From an uncultured Collinsella sp. (GTDB lineage Bacteria > Actinomycetota > Coriobacteriia > Coriobacteriales > Coriobacteriaceae), in assembly GCA_902494605.1 (NCBI GenBank), contig CABUUG010000116.1, positions 1 through 5,745 on the forward strand: a stretch of 5,745 nucleotides of DNA, read 5' to 3'. A program made the position numbers and the translations under genes. The notes beneath the pieces were generated by a model, which made no database searches, was not told the DNA's origin, and saw nothing but the letters and a program-made list of their open reading frames with translations. Below, piece by piece: positions 1 through 5,716 of this stretch (positions within the stretch are counted from its first letter, which is position 1; every line of letters starts with the position of its first letter).

Positions 1-840
1 GTCGCCCATGGGGCCGCCCACGACAAAGCGACCGGTGGGGTTCACGTAGATGTCCGCGTTGTCCCACGGCATGTTCTCGGCGGCCATGACCGGGGTGATG
101 ACGTGCTCGATGAGGTCGGCCTTGATCTTGCCCATGTCCTCGATCTCGGCGGCGTGCTGCGTGGAGATGACGATGGTCGTGACCTCGACGGGCTTGCCTT
201 CCTCGTAGCGCACGGTGACCTGGGTCTTGCCGTCGGGACGCAGATAGGCGAGGGTGCCGTCGTGGCGCACGGCAGCCAGGCGCTCGGCCAGGCGGCTTGC
301 CAGGTAGTGCGGCATGGGCATGAGGGTCTTGGTCTCGTTGGAGGCATAACCAAACATCATGCCCTGGTCGCCGGCACCGATCAGGTCGATCGGGTCGGTT
401 GTAGCGCCGGTCTGGGTCTCGAAGGACTCGTCGACGCCCTGGGCGATATCGGGCGACTGCTCGTGGATGAGGCTCATAACGCCGCAGGTATCGCAGTCAA
501 AACCGAACTTGGCACGGTTGTAGCCGATGCGGCGGATAACGCCGCGAGCGATTTCCTGCACGTCGACGTAGGCCTGGGTGCGAATCTCGCCGGCGACGAT
601 GACGGTGCCGGTGGTCACGAGGGTCTCGCAGGCGCAGCGGACGTTCTCCACGTTGGCAGGCACGCCGTTGGGGGCGATGTAGCCCTGCTCCTGCAGCTCT
701 ATTTCTTTGGCGAGGATTGCGTCGAGGACGGCATCGCTGATCTGGTCGGCGATCTTATCGGGATGACCTTCGGTCACCGACTCCGACGTAAAAACAAAGG
801 ACCCGTGTTGGGGCGGGATGGAACGAAGTTCTTCTGACAT
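1..840 (-). CDS. metK: S-adenosylmethionine synthetase (MetK), C-terminus cut by window edge
   Basis: Cytoplasmic methionine adenosyltransferase, which makes S-adenosylmethionine from methionine and ATP. Reading the minus strand from the ATG at 840-838 gives 280 uninterrupted residues beginning MSEELRSIPPQHGSFVFTSE. Family landmarks visible are SVTEGHPDKIADQISDAVLD at residues 21-40 (ATP-site His26, Asp28, Lys29), the signature GAGDQGMMFGYA at 155-166, RPDGKTQVT at 201-209, STQH at 226-229 and NPTGRFVVGGPMGD at 267-280. The window ends there, so the GGGAFS signature and roughly 125 C-terminal residues are missing; this is an edge cut, not a pseudogene. Compared with the E. coli and B. subtilis enzymes as I recall them, there are about 18 extra residues around 45-66 (EIELQEQGYIAPNGVPANV). 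The start is set by GAAAGGA five bases upstream. The gene diverges from gltX. Confidence 0.97.
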   Translation of the reverse strand, partial: MSEELRSIPPQHGSFVFTSESVTEGHPDKIADQISDAVLDAILAKEIELQEQGYIAPNGVPANVENVRCACETLVTTGTVIVAGEIRTQAYVDVQEIARGVIRRIGYNRAKFGFDCDTCGVMSLIHEQSPDIAQGVDESFETQTGATTDPIDLIGAGDQGMMFGYASNETKTLMPMPHYLASRLAERLAAVRHDGTLAYLRPDGKTQVTVRYEEGKPVEVTTIVISTQHAAEIEDMGKIKADLIEHVITPVMAAENMPWDNADIYVNPTGRFVVGGPMGD

Positions 841-845
841 GATAG

Positions 846-852
846 TCCTTTC
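846..852 (-). promoter_or_regulatory. metK ribosome binding site
   Basis: Minus-strand GAAAGGA lies five bases before the metK ATG (840-838). The same motif with the same five-base spacing precedes the def start chosen at 5154, which supports both start calls. Confidence 0.85.
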
Positions 853-862
853 AAAAACGTGT

Positions 863-889
863 CCCGGCGACCGTTACCATTCCGCCGGG
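863..889 (-). promoter_or_regulatory. Hairpin in the metK 5' leader
   Basis: CCCGGCG (863-869) and CGCCGGG (883-889) form a perfect 7-bp GC-only stem around a 13-nt loop, within the presumed metK untranslated leader and 10 bases upstream of its Shine-Dalgarno. In the sense (minus) direction no T-tract follows, so it is not a classical terminator. I could not match it to a SAM riboswitch class; the leader is short (about 60 nt from the candidate start site). It may affect mRNA stability or translation, but this is inference from position only. Confidence 0.45.
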
Positions 890-907
890 CTCTCTATGCA
901 AGGGCAC

Positions 908-913
908 ATCATA
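908..913 (-). promoter_or_regulatory. Candidate -10 element of the metK promoter
   Basis: Minus-strand TATGAT matches the sigma-70 -10 consensus at five of six positions. It would place the transcript start near 901, about 60 nt before the metK ATG. No good -35 hexamer lies 16-18 bp upstream (the 17-bp position reads GTGTGA), so the call is weak. Confidence 0.35.
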
Positions 914-946
914 GCGCGTAATTCAAACATTCACACCCTTTCCGCA

Positions 947-1036
947 CCTACTCATTGGGGACAGACATAAATGAGCGGCCTTAAACTAAGAACGTCTCCA
1001 ACGACTGGTCATTTAAGTCTGTCCCCAATGAGTAGG
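947..1036. repeat. Palindromic intergenic repeat with long inverted arms (REP/MITE-like)
   Basis: Positions 947-966 and 1017-1036 are perfect 20-nt reverse complements. The match extends inward to 947-976 against 1007-1036 with only two mismatched pairs, leaving a 30-nt centre. That centre holds a third, degenerate copy: 987-1008 aligns directly with 1014-1036, sharing TAAG, then GTCYCCAAYGA, then a terminal GG. The element is therefore one inverted and two direct copies of a roughly 22-nt motif with core GTCCCCAATGAGTAGG. It lies between the divergent metK and gltX promoters, encodes no credible protein, and neither arm is followed by a T-tract. Repeats with a GGGGACAGAC-type core are, from memory, dispersed in some bacterial genomes as REP-like elements; I cannot confirm copy number here. 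No clear target-site duplication flanks it. Confidence 0.85.
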
Positions 1037-1046
1037 TCGGTGCCCT

Positions 1047-1077
1047 TTGTGCGGAGGTTGCTTTGATGCTTTATACT
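1047..1077 (+). promoter_or_regulatory. Candidate gltX promoter
   Basis: TATACT at 1072-1077 matches the sigma-70 -10 consensus at five of six positions. The best -35 nearby is TTGTGC at 1047-1052 with a long 19-bp spacer, so it is weak. Transcription would start near 1084, giving a leader of about 34 nt before the gltX ATG at 1118. This also argues against an upstream in-frame ATG at 1079, which would lie at or before the transcript start. Confidence 0.5.
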
Positions 1078-1106
1078 GATGCGGTTAGACATCCATCCTG
1101 CAATCG

Positions 1107-1111
1107 AGGAG
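1107..1111 (+). promoter_or_regulatory. gltX ribosome binding site (decides the start)
   Basis: AGGAG sits six bases before the ATG at 1118. The alternative in-frame ATG at 1079 has no Shine-Dalgarno and overlaps the predicted promoter and start-site region, so 1118 is preferred. Confidence 0.85.
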
Positions 1112-1117
1112 ATTTCC

Positions 1118-2593
1118 ATGGCATCAGACGTTCGCGTCCGCTTTGCACCCTCACCGACGGGCAAGCTGCACATCGGCGGCGCCCGCACCGCTATCTATAA
1201 CTGGGCTTTCGCCCGTGCTAACGGCGGCACGTTCATCCTGCGCATCGACGACACCGACCCCACCCGCTCCACCGACGAGAACACGCAGATCATCCTGCGC
1301 GCCATGCGTTGGCTGGGCCTGGACTGGGACGAGGGTCCCGAGGTGGGCGGCAATTTTGGCCCCTACGCCCAGACCGAGCGCTTGGACCTGTACAAGCAGG
1401 CCGCCCAGAAGCTTTGGGACGAGGGCAAGGCCTATCCCTGCTTCTGCACCAAGGAGCAGCTCGACGCCGACCGCAAGGCCGCGCAGGAGCGCAAGGACCC
1501 CTTCCAGGGCTATCAGCGCCGTTGCCGCGATCTTGATCCCGAGGAGGCCCGCCGCCGCATCGAGGCTGGGGAGTCCTACGTCCTGCGCATCAAGGTGCCC
1601 GAGGACCGCGGCGACGTCGTCATCCACGACGCCGTCCACGGAGAGGTGACCTTCGACGCCAAGGAGCTCGACGACTTTGTCATCTTCCGCTCCGACGGTA
1701 CGCCCACGTATAACTTCGCGACCGTCGTCGACGACGCCATGATGAAGATCACCCACGTCATCCGCGGCGACGACCACCTGTCCAACACCCCGCGTCAGGT
1801 CATGGTCTACGAGGCCCTCGGCGCTCCCGTGCCCACGTTCGCTCACATCTCCATGATCCTGGGCGCCGACGGCAAAAAGCTCTCCAAGCGCCACGGCGCC
1901 ACCTCGGTGGAGGAGTACCGCGACGCCGGCTACCTGTCCGACGCCTTTGTCAACTACCTGGCGCTGCTCGGCTGGTCGCTCGACGGCGAAACCACGATCA
2001 TCCCGCGCGATGTCCTGGCCAGCAAGTTCTCGCTCGACCGCATCTCCAAGAACCCGGCGACCTTCGACCCCAAGAAGCTCGACTGGGTCAACGCCGAGTA
2101 CATCAATGGCATGTCCGATGCTCAGTTTGCCGACGAGATCATGGTTCCTGAGCTGCACGAGGCGGGTCTCATCGAGGGTAATGTCGAGTACGGCGAGGAT
2201 TGGATCGACGCGCTTGCCGCCATCGTTAAGCCGCGCACCAAGATGCCGGCCGACGCAGTGACCGTCGCCGCTCCCATCTTCGCTACGGCCGAGACGCTCG
2301 AGTATGACGAGAAGTCCGTCAACAAGGGCCTGGCCAAGGAGGGCATGGGTGCCATTCTGGATGCCGCCAAGGCCGCGCTCGAGGGCGTGGACGAGTGGAC
2401 GGCTGCCAACATCGACGCCGCACTTGAACCGCTGCCCGAGCAGATGGACCTTAAGAAGCGCGTGGTGTTCCAGGCTGTGCGCGTTGCCGTCTGCGGCAAC
2501 ATGGTGAGCCCTCCGCTGGGCGAGACCATGGCGCTCGTCGGCCGCGACGACTGCCTGGCGCGCATCGACCGCGCCCGCACGATGGCGCTGTAG
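1118..2593 (+). CDS. gltX: Glutamyl-tRNA synthetase (GluRS)
   Basis: Class I aminoacyl-tRNA synthetase that attaches glutamate to its tRNA in the cytoplasm. The 491-residue product is of normal bacterial length. The catalytic Rossmann fold opens with RFAPSPTGKLHIGGARTA (8-25), carrying the HIGH-type motif HIGG at 18-21. The KMSKS-type loop is GKKLSKRHG at 252-260. YNF at 198-200 and RGDDHLSNTPRQ at 216-227 are typical of the active site. A zinc-finger-like cluster, Cys108-x-Cys110 with Cys136 (YPCFC ... RRCRD), resembles the E. coli GluRS zinc site, though the fourth ligand is not obvious. The C-terminal half, from about residue 320, is the helical anticodon-binding region and is complete. 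It has its own candidate promoter and a terminator, so is probably largely monocistronic. Whether it is discriminating or also charges tRNA-Gln (with GatCAB) cannot be decided from this window. Confidence 0.97.
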   Translation: MASDVRVRFAPSPTGKLHIGGARTAIYNWAFARANGGTFILRIDDTDPTRSTDENTQIILRAMRWLGLDWDEGPEVGGNFGPYAQTERLDLYKQAAQKLWDEGKAYPCFCTKEQLDADRKAAQERKDPFQGYQRRCRDLDPEEARRRIEAGESYVLRIKVPEDRGDVVIHDAVHGEVTFDAKELDDFVIFRSDGTPTYNFATVVDDAMMKITHVIRGDDHLSNTPRQVMVYEALGAPVPTFAHISMILGADGKKLSKRHGATSVEEYRDAGYLSDAFVNYLALLGWSLDGETTIIPRDVLASKFSLDRISKNPATFDPKKLDWVNAEYINGMSDAQFADEIMVPELHEAGLIEGNVEYGEDWIDALAAIVKPRTKMPADAVTVAAPIFATAETLEYDEKSVNKGLAKEGMGAILDAAKAALEGVDEWTAANIDAALEPLPEQMDLKKRVVFQAVRVAVCGNMVSPPLGETMALVGRDDCLARIDRARTMAL

Positions 2594-2616
2594 CAGCCGC
2601 GTAAACGCACGTATCC

Positions 2617-2648
2617 GAGCCCCGTTCACCCGAGCGGGGCTCTTGTTT
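2617..2648 (+). terminator. Rho-independent terminator after gltX
   Basis: GAGCCCCG (2617-2624) and CGGGGCTC (2635-2642) form a perfect 8-bp GC-rich stem with a 10-nt loop, followed by TTGTTT (2643-2648). It starts 23 nt after the gltX stop. The T-tract is short and interrupted, so some read-through into priA is plausible. Confidence 0.8.
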
Positions 2649-2665
2649 CTGAAGACGAATGGGAT

Positions 2666-2673
2666 GGGAGGTG
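2666..2673 (+). promoter_or_regulatory. priA ribosome binding site (decides the start)
   Basis: GGGAGGTG lies eight bases before the ATG at 2682. Two earlier in-frame start codons are less likely: TTG at 2643 falls in the terminator T-tract, and ATG at 2664 overlaps this Shine-Dalgarno and has none of its own. No convincing promoter is visible between the terminator and this site. Confidence 0.8.
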
Positions 2674-2681
2674 TTGGGGCC

Positions 2682-5135
2682 ATGGCCGAGCAACTGTCGC
2701 TGTTTGGTTCGCTGGAACCGGAGCAGGCTCCGGCCACGCCCGAGCCTGCTGTTTCCCCGGCCAAGTCCGAGCCTGTACCTGAGCCCGTCGCCGCCTACGC
2801 GAGCGTAGTCCTGGACATTCCGACGCGTGCGCTGTCCGAGCCATTCGCCTACGGCATCCCGGAAACTCTTGCCTACGAGGCGCAGATCGGATCCACGGTT
2901 CTGGTCCATTTTGGCAACCGTGCCGCCGCGGGCTATATCGTCGACATTGCGTCTGAGCATGGTGACCTGCAGGGCAACAGCGCTCTCGATCCCGCGCGTA
3001 TCAAGCCTATCGAGGCTATCCTCAGCAAGCCGCTGTTTACCGCAGAGGCCGCCCGTATCGCACGCTGGATGAGCCGCGAGTACGTCGCGACGCTTTCCGA
3101 GTGCCTGCGCCTGTTCTTGCCACCGGGTGGAAGCCCGCGCGTGGTCAAAGGCGACGACGGCGTGTGGACTGTCGAGCGCCCTGCCGTCAAACCCATCCAA
3201 AACCGCTGGGTTATGCTTACGCCCGAGGGCTTCGACTATACGCCGCCCAAGACCGCGGTCCGCCAGCGTCAGCTCATCGAGGCGCTCCAGTGCGGCCCGG
3301 TCACGACACGCGACCTCAACCTTCTCTATAACAGCATGTCGGCGACCATCAAAGCGCTTGAAAAACGCGGCGTCGTGGTGGTGGAGGAGCGCCGTGCGTG
3401 GCGTGGCTGCAGCGAGCAGACCACGCTGTCCTCGGCAAGCGGTAAGGCGCCGGTCTCCCTTACCAACGGTCAGCAACAGGCACTCGCGCAGATTGAGCGC
3501 GCCCGTCTGGACGCCCATGGCGACGTGGTCCTTGTCGACGGCGTCACCGGATCTGGTAAAACCGAGGTCTACCTCTCAGCTATCGAGCGCGTGCTCGCGG
3601 CCGGTCGCTCGGCCTGCGTGCTTGTGCCCGAGATCTCGCTGACGGCCCAGACCGTCGGCCGCTTCCGCTCGCGCTTTGGCGAGACGGTCGCCGTGTTTCA
3701 CTCGCGGCTTTCGGCCGGCGAGCGTCTGGACCAGTGGGATATGGTCGCCAGTGGTGCGGCGCGCGTGGTCGTCGGTGCCCGCTCGGCGCTCTTTTGCCCG
3801 CTCGGCGATCTAGGCCTCATCATCATCGACGAGGAGCACGAGACCAGCTATAAGCAGGGCTCTAGTCCGCGCTACCACGCGCGCGAGGTGGCGGCCGAGA
3901 TGGCGCGGCGCTACCGCTGCCCGCTCGTGTTGGGCTCGGCCACGCCTTCTGCCGAAGCGCTCGACCGCTGCCGCCGTGGCACGTATAATGGTGCTACCTG
4001 GACGCGCGTCGAGATGCCCGAGCGCCCGGGACACGCCGTGCTGCCGACAGTCCGCATTGCCGACCTGCGCCGCGAGTTCTCGCACGGCAGTCGATCCATG
4101 TTCTCAAAACCGCTGATGGAAGGCCTGGAGTGTGTGGGCGAGCGCCGCGAAAAAGCCGTGCTGTTGCACAATCGCCGTGGCTTTGCTCCATTCCTGATGT
4201 GCCGCGAGTGCGGCTGCGTGCCCACCTGCAACCACTGCTCCACCGCGCTTACGTATCACGAGCGCACGCACACGCTGCAGTGTCACACTTGCGGATCGTC
4301 CTGGCGCGTGCAGCCGTATCCGGCGGCCACGAGCCGTTGCCCCAAATGCGGCAGTCGCTACCTGGCAAAAATGGGTCTGGGCACTCAACAGATCGAGGAC
4401 GCGCTGCACCAGATGCTTCCCGAGGACGTCGCCATTATTCGCATGGATGCCGATTCCACGCGCGGCAAGGATGCACACAAAAAGCTGCTCGAGCAGTTCG
4501 ATGCGGCCGATTGCGCCGTGTTGCTGGGCACCCAAATGATCGCAAAGGGTCTTGACTTTCCCGAGGTCACGCTCGTGGGCGTGGTCAATGCCGACTTTGC
4601 ATTAAAGCTGCCTGATTTTCGCGCAGGGGAGCGCGCCTACGATTTGCTGGAACAGGTGGCGGGCCGTGCCGGTCGCGGCGATCGCCCCGGCGAGGTGATC
4701 ATCCAGACCTACCTGCCCGAGGATCCGGTCATTCGCGCCGTCGCTGAGCACGACCGTTCGATCTTTACCGACTACGACCTGGACCAGCGCCGCGACGCGC
4801 TGTACCCGCCGTTTGTTCGCTTGGTCAACATCTTGGTGTGGTCGGTGAACCGAGACGACGCGCAGGACTACATCGGGCGCATTGCAAAGCTTCTTAAGCG
4901 CCGTTGGCATGCCGCCGCGCCCGACTTTTTGCGGGCGGGGAGTGCCGTGCCGCAGGTGCTGGGCCCGGCTTCGTGTGTAATCGAGAGAGCCAAGGACCGT
5001 TACCGCTTCCATCTGCTTGTGAAGTCGCCCGTGGGGTACCATGTCTCTGATGATATCGACGCCTGCCTCAAAGAGGTGGGCTCTGTGCGCGGCGTGAGCG
5101 TGAGCGTTGACGTCGACGCCTATGATTTGATGTAA
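2682..5135 (+). CDS. priA: Replication restart DNA helicase PriA (primosomal protein N')
   Basis: Superfamily 2, 3'-to-5' helicase that recognises stalled or repaired forks and starts reloading of the replicative helicase. The 817-residue protein has, in order: an N-terminal QLSLF (4-8), which fits the sliding-clamp-binding consensus; a Pro/Glu/Ala-rich linker (about 11-38); the 3'-DNA-binding domain (about 40-145, VVLDIPTRALSEPFAYGIP); a winged-helix-like region (about 170-240); Walker A GVTGSGKT (287-294); DEEH (383-386); GSATPS (418-423); eight zinc cysteines (507, 510, 516, 519, 534, 537, 553, 556); GTQMIAKGLDFP (616-627); QVAGRAGR (658-665); and a C-terminal domain. The gap between Cys537 and Cys553 is 15 residues, against nine in E. 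coli. All catalytic motifs look intact. It is longer than E. coli PriA (732), mostly from the N-terminal extension. def follows after 18 nt, so the two are probably cotranscribed. Confidence 0.97.
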   Translation: MAEQLSLFGSLEPEQAPATPEPAVSPAKSEPVPEPVAAYASVVLDIPTRALSEPFAYGIPETLAYEAQIGSTVLVHFGNRAAAGYIVDIASEHGDLQGNSALDPARIKPIEAILSKPLFTAEAARIARWMSREYVATLSECLRLFLPPGGSPRVVKGDDGVWTVERPAVKPIQNRWVMLTPEGFDYTPPKTAVRQRQLIEALQCGPVTTRDLNLLYNSMSATIKALEKRGVVVVEERRAWRGCSEQTTLSSASGKAPVSLTNGQQQALAQIERARLDAHGDVVLVDGVTGSGKTEVYLSAIERVLAAGRSACVLVPEISLTAQTVGRFRSRFGETVAVFHSRLSAGERLDQWDMVASGAARVVVGARSALFCPLGDLGLIIIDEEHETSYKQGSSPRYHAREVAAEMARRYRCPLVLGSATPSAEALDRCRRGTYNGATWTRVEMPERPGHAVLPTVRIADLRREFSHGSRSMFSKPLMEGLECVGERREKAVLLHNRRGFAPFLMCRECGCVPTCNHCSTALTYHERTHTLQCHTCGSSWRVQPYPAATSRCPKCGSRYLAKMGLGTQQIEDALHQMLPEDVAIIRMDADSTRGKDAHKKLLEQFDAADCAVLLGTQMIAKGLDFPEVTLVGVVNADFALKLPDFRAGERAYDLLEQVAGRAGRGDRPGEVIIQTYLPEDPVIRAVAEHDRSIFTDYDLDQRRDALYPPFVRLVNILVWSVNRDDAQDYIGRIAKLLKRRWHAAAPDFLRAGSAVPQVLGPASCVIERAKDRYRFHLLVKSPVGYHVSDDIDACLKEVGSVRGVSVSVDVDAYDLM
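3961..3989 (+). promoter_or_regulatory. Possible internal promoter within priA
   Basis: A perfect TATAAT (3984-3989) is preceded, with the optimal 17-bp spacer, by TCGACC (3961-3966), which matches TTGACA at four of six positions. It lies in the coding sequence for residues around 427-436 of PriA. If active it would start near 3996 and could supply extra transcript for def. It may equally be a chance match in codons for Thr-Tyr-Asn. Confidence 0.3.
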
Positions 5136-5141
5136 CAACCC

Positions 5142-5148
5142 GAAAGGA
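5142..5148 (+). promoter_or_regulatory. def ribosome binding site (decides the start)
   Basis: GAAAGGA ends at the A of an in-frame ATG at 5148, so that ATG is too close to be used. The next in-frame ATG at 5154 has the ideal five-base spacing, identical to metK's arrangement. Confidence 0.8.
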
Positions 5149-5153
5149 TGGCC

Positions 5154-5690
5154 ATGGAAGCCAACGGAATCGTACTGTCGCCCGACCCTCGTCTGCGCCA
5201 GGAGTGCGCCGTCATCGAGGAGATCACCCCGGCGATCGAGGCGCTTGCCGAGAAGATGAAGAAGATGATGTTCGACAACGGCGGTTGCGGCCTGGCCGCC
5301 CCGCAGATCGGTGAGCTCATTCAACTCGTCACCATCGACTGCGACTACAGCGACAAGAACGACTATGACCCGTACGTGCTCATTAATCCCGCCATTGTTG
5401 AGCAGAGCGACCATCTGATCCCGTTTAGCGAGGGCTGCCTTTCCATTCCTGGCATTAGCTGCGAGATCGAGCGTCCCGATCATGTTGTCGTTGAGGCATA
5501 CGACTTGGATGCCAACCTGATTCGTTATGAGGCCACGGGCGCCCTGTTCTGCGTGTGCCTGCAGCACGAGATCGATCACCTGCACGGCAACACCATGTTC
5601 GAGCGACTGAAGCCTATGCAGAGGATTAAGGCGGTCAAGGAGTACCAGGACGCCCTGGCCCGCGGCGCTCGACCGGGCGAGACGGAGTAG
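5154..5690 (+). CDS. def: Peptide deformylase
   Basis: Metallohydrolase, usually Fe2+-dependent, that removes the formyl group from the N-terminal methionine of nascent proteins at the ribosome. The 178-residue product has all three family motifs: GCGLAAPQ (44-51, a form of GxGLAAPQ with Gln51), EGCLS (93-97, metal ligand Cys95) and QHEIDH (137-142, metal ligands His138 and His142, catalytic Glu139). Length and the EGCLSIPG form fit a bacterial type I enzyme. The start at 5154 is chosen by Shine-Dalgarno spacing; an ATG at 5148 would add only two residues. Cysteines at 133 and 135 (FCVC), just before the metal motif, and Cys45 in motif 1 are mildly unusual but do not remove any key residue. 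It lies 18 nt after priA with no terminator between, in an order (priA-def) that in many bacteria continues with fmt and rsmB. Confidence 0.96.
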   Translation: MEANGIVLSPDPRLRQECAVIEEITPAIEALAEKMKKMMFDNGGCGLAAPQIGELIQLVTIDCDYSDKNDYDPYVLINPAIVEQSDHLIPFSEGCLSIPGISCEIERPDHVVVEAYDLDANLIRYEATGALFCVCLQHEIDHLHGNTMFERLKPMQRIKAVKEYQDALARGARPGETE

Positions 5691-5695
5691 GTTTG

Positions 5696-5712
5696 TCCGT
5701 CCCCGGGGCGGG
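5696..5712. other. Short GC-rich hairpin after def
   Basis: TCCGTCC (5696-5702) can pair with GGGCGGG (5706-5712) around a three-base loop, using two G-U pairs in the plus-strand RNA. No T-tract follows in either direction (A-runs follow on the plus strand), so I do not call it a terminator. It begins five bases after the def stop. Confidence 0.35.
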
Positions 5713-5716
5713 AGGC

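Noticed and set aside
103..837. Open frame of 244 codons on the plus strand opposite metK
   Set aside because: Antisense shadow of the convincing metK reading on the other strand. It has no Shine-Dalgarno and no family resemblance.
947..1036. Bidirectional terminator made by the large palindrome
   Set aside because: There is no T-tract after either arm, and the flanking genes point away from it, so no transcript needs to end there.
1079..1117. Thirteen-residue upstream extension of GltX from the ATG at 1079
   Set aside because: It overlaps the predicted promoter and start site, lacks a Shine-Dalgarno, and would precede the usual family start just before VRVRFAPSPTG.
1037..1117. T-box leader or other tRNA-sensing element upstream of gltX
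   Set aside because: The leader is only about 34 nt from the candidate start site, and no T-box sequence or stem array is present.
2643..2681. PriA start at TTG 2643 or ATG 2664
   Set aside because: The TTG is in the T-tract of the gltX terminator, and the ATG overlaps the strong Shine-Dalgarno that serves 2682.
1151..2764. Long open frame (537 codons) on the minus strand opposite gltX
   Set aside because: It is the antisense shadow of GC-rich codons in gltX. Its product is a low-complexity Val/Gly/Ala/Asp/Leu-rich string with no recognisable domain, and it crosses the terminator and enters priA.
2451..3518. Minus-strand open frame of 355 codons across the gltX-priA junction
   Set aside because: It overlaps conserved parts of two real genes in antisense, has an Arg-rich composition typical of shadow frames, and has no plausible start signal.
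4602..5585. Minus-strand open frame of 327 codons opposite priA and def
   Set aside because: Antisense to well-conserved motifs of PriA and Def, with no recognisable domain.
5696..5716. Rho-independent terminator after def
   Set aside because: The hairpin is short with G-U pairs, and no T-tract follows on either strand.
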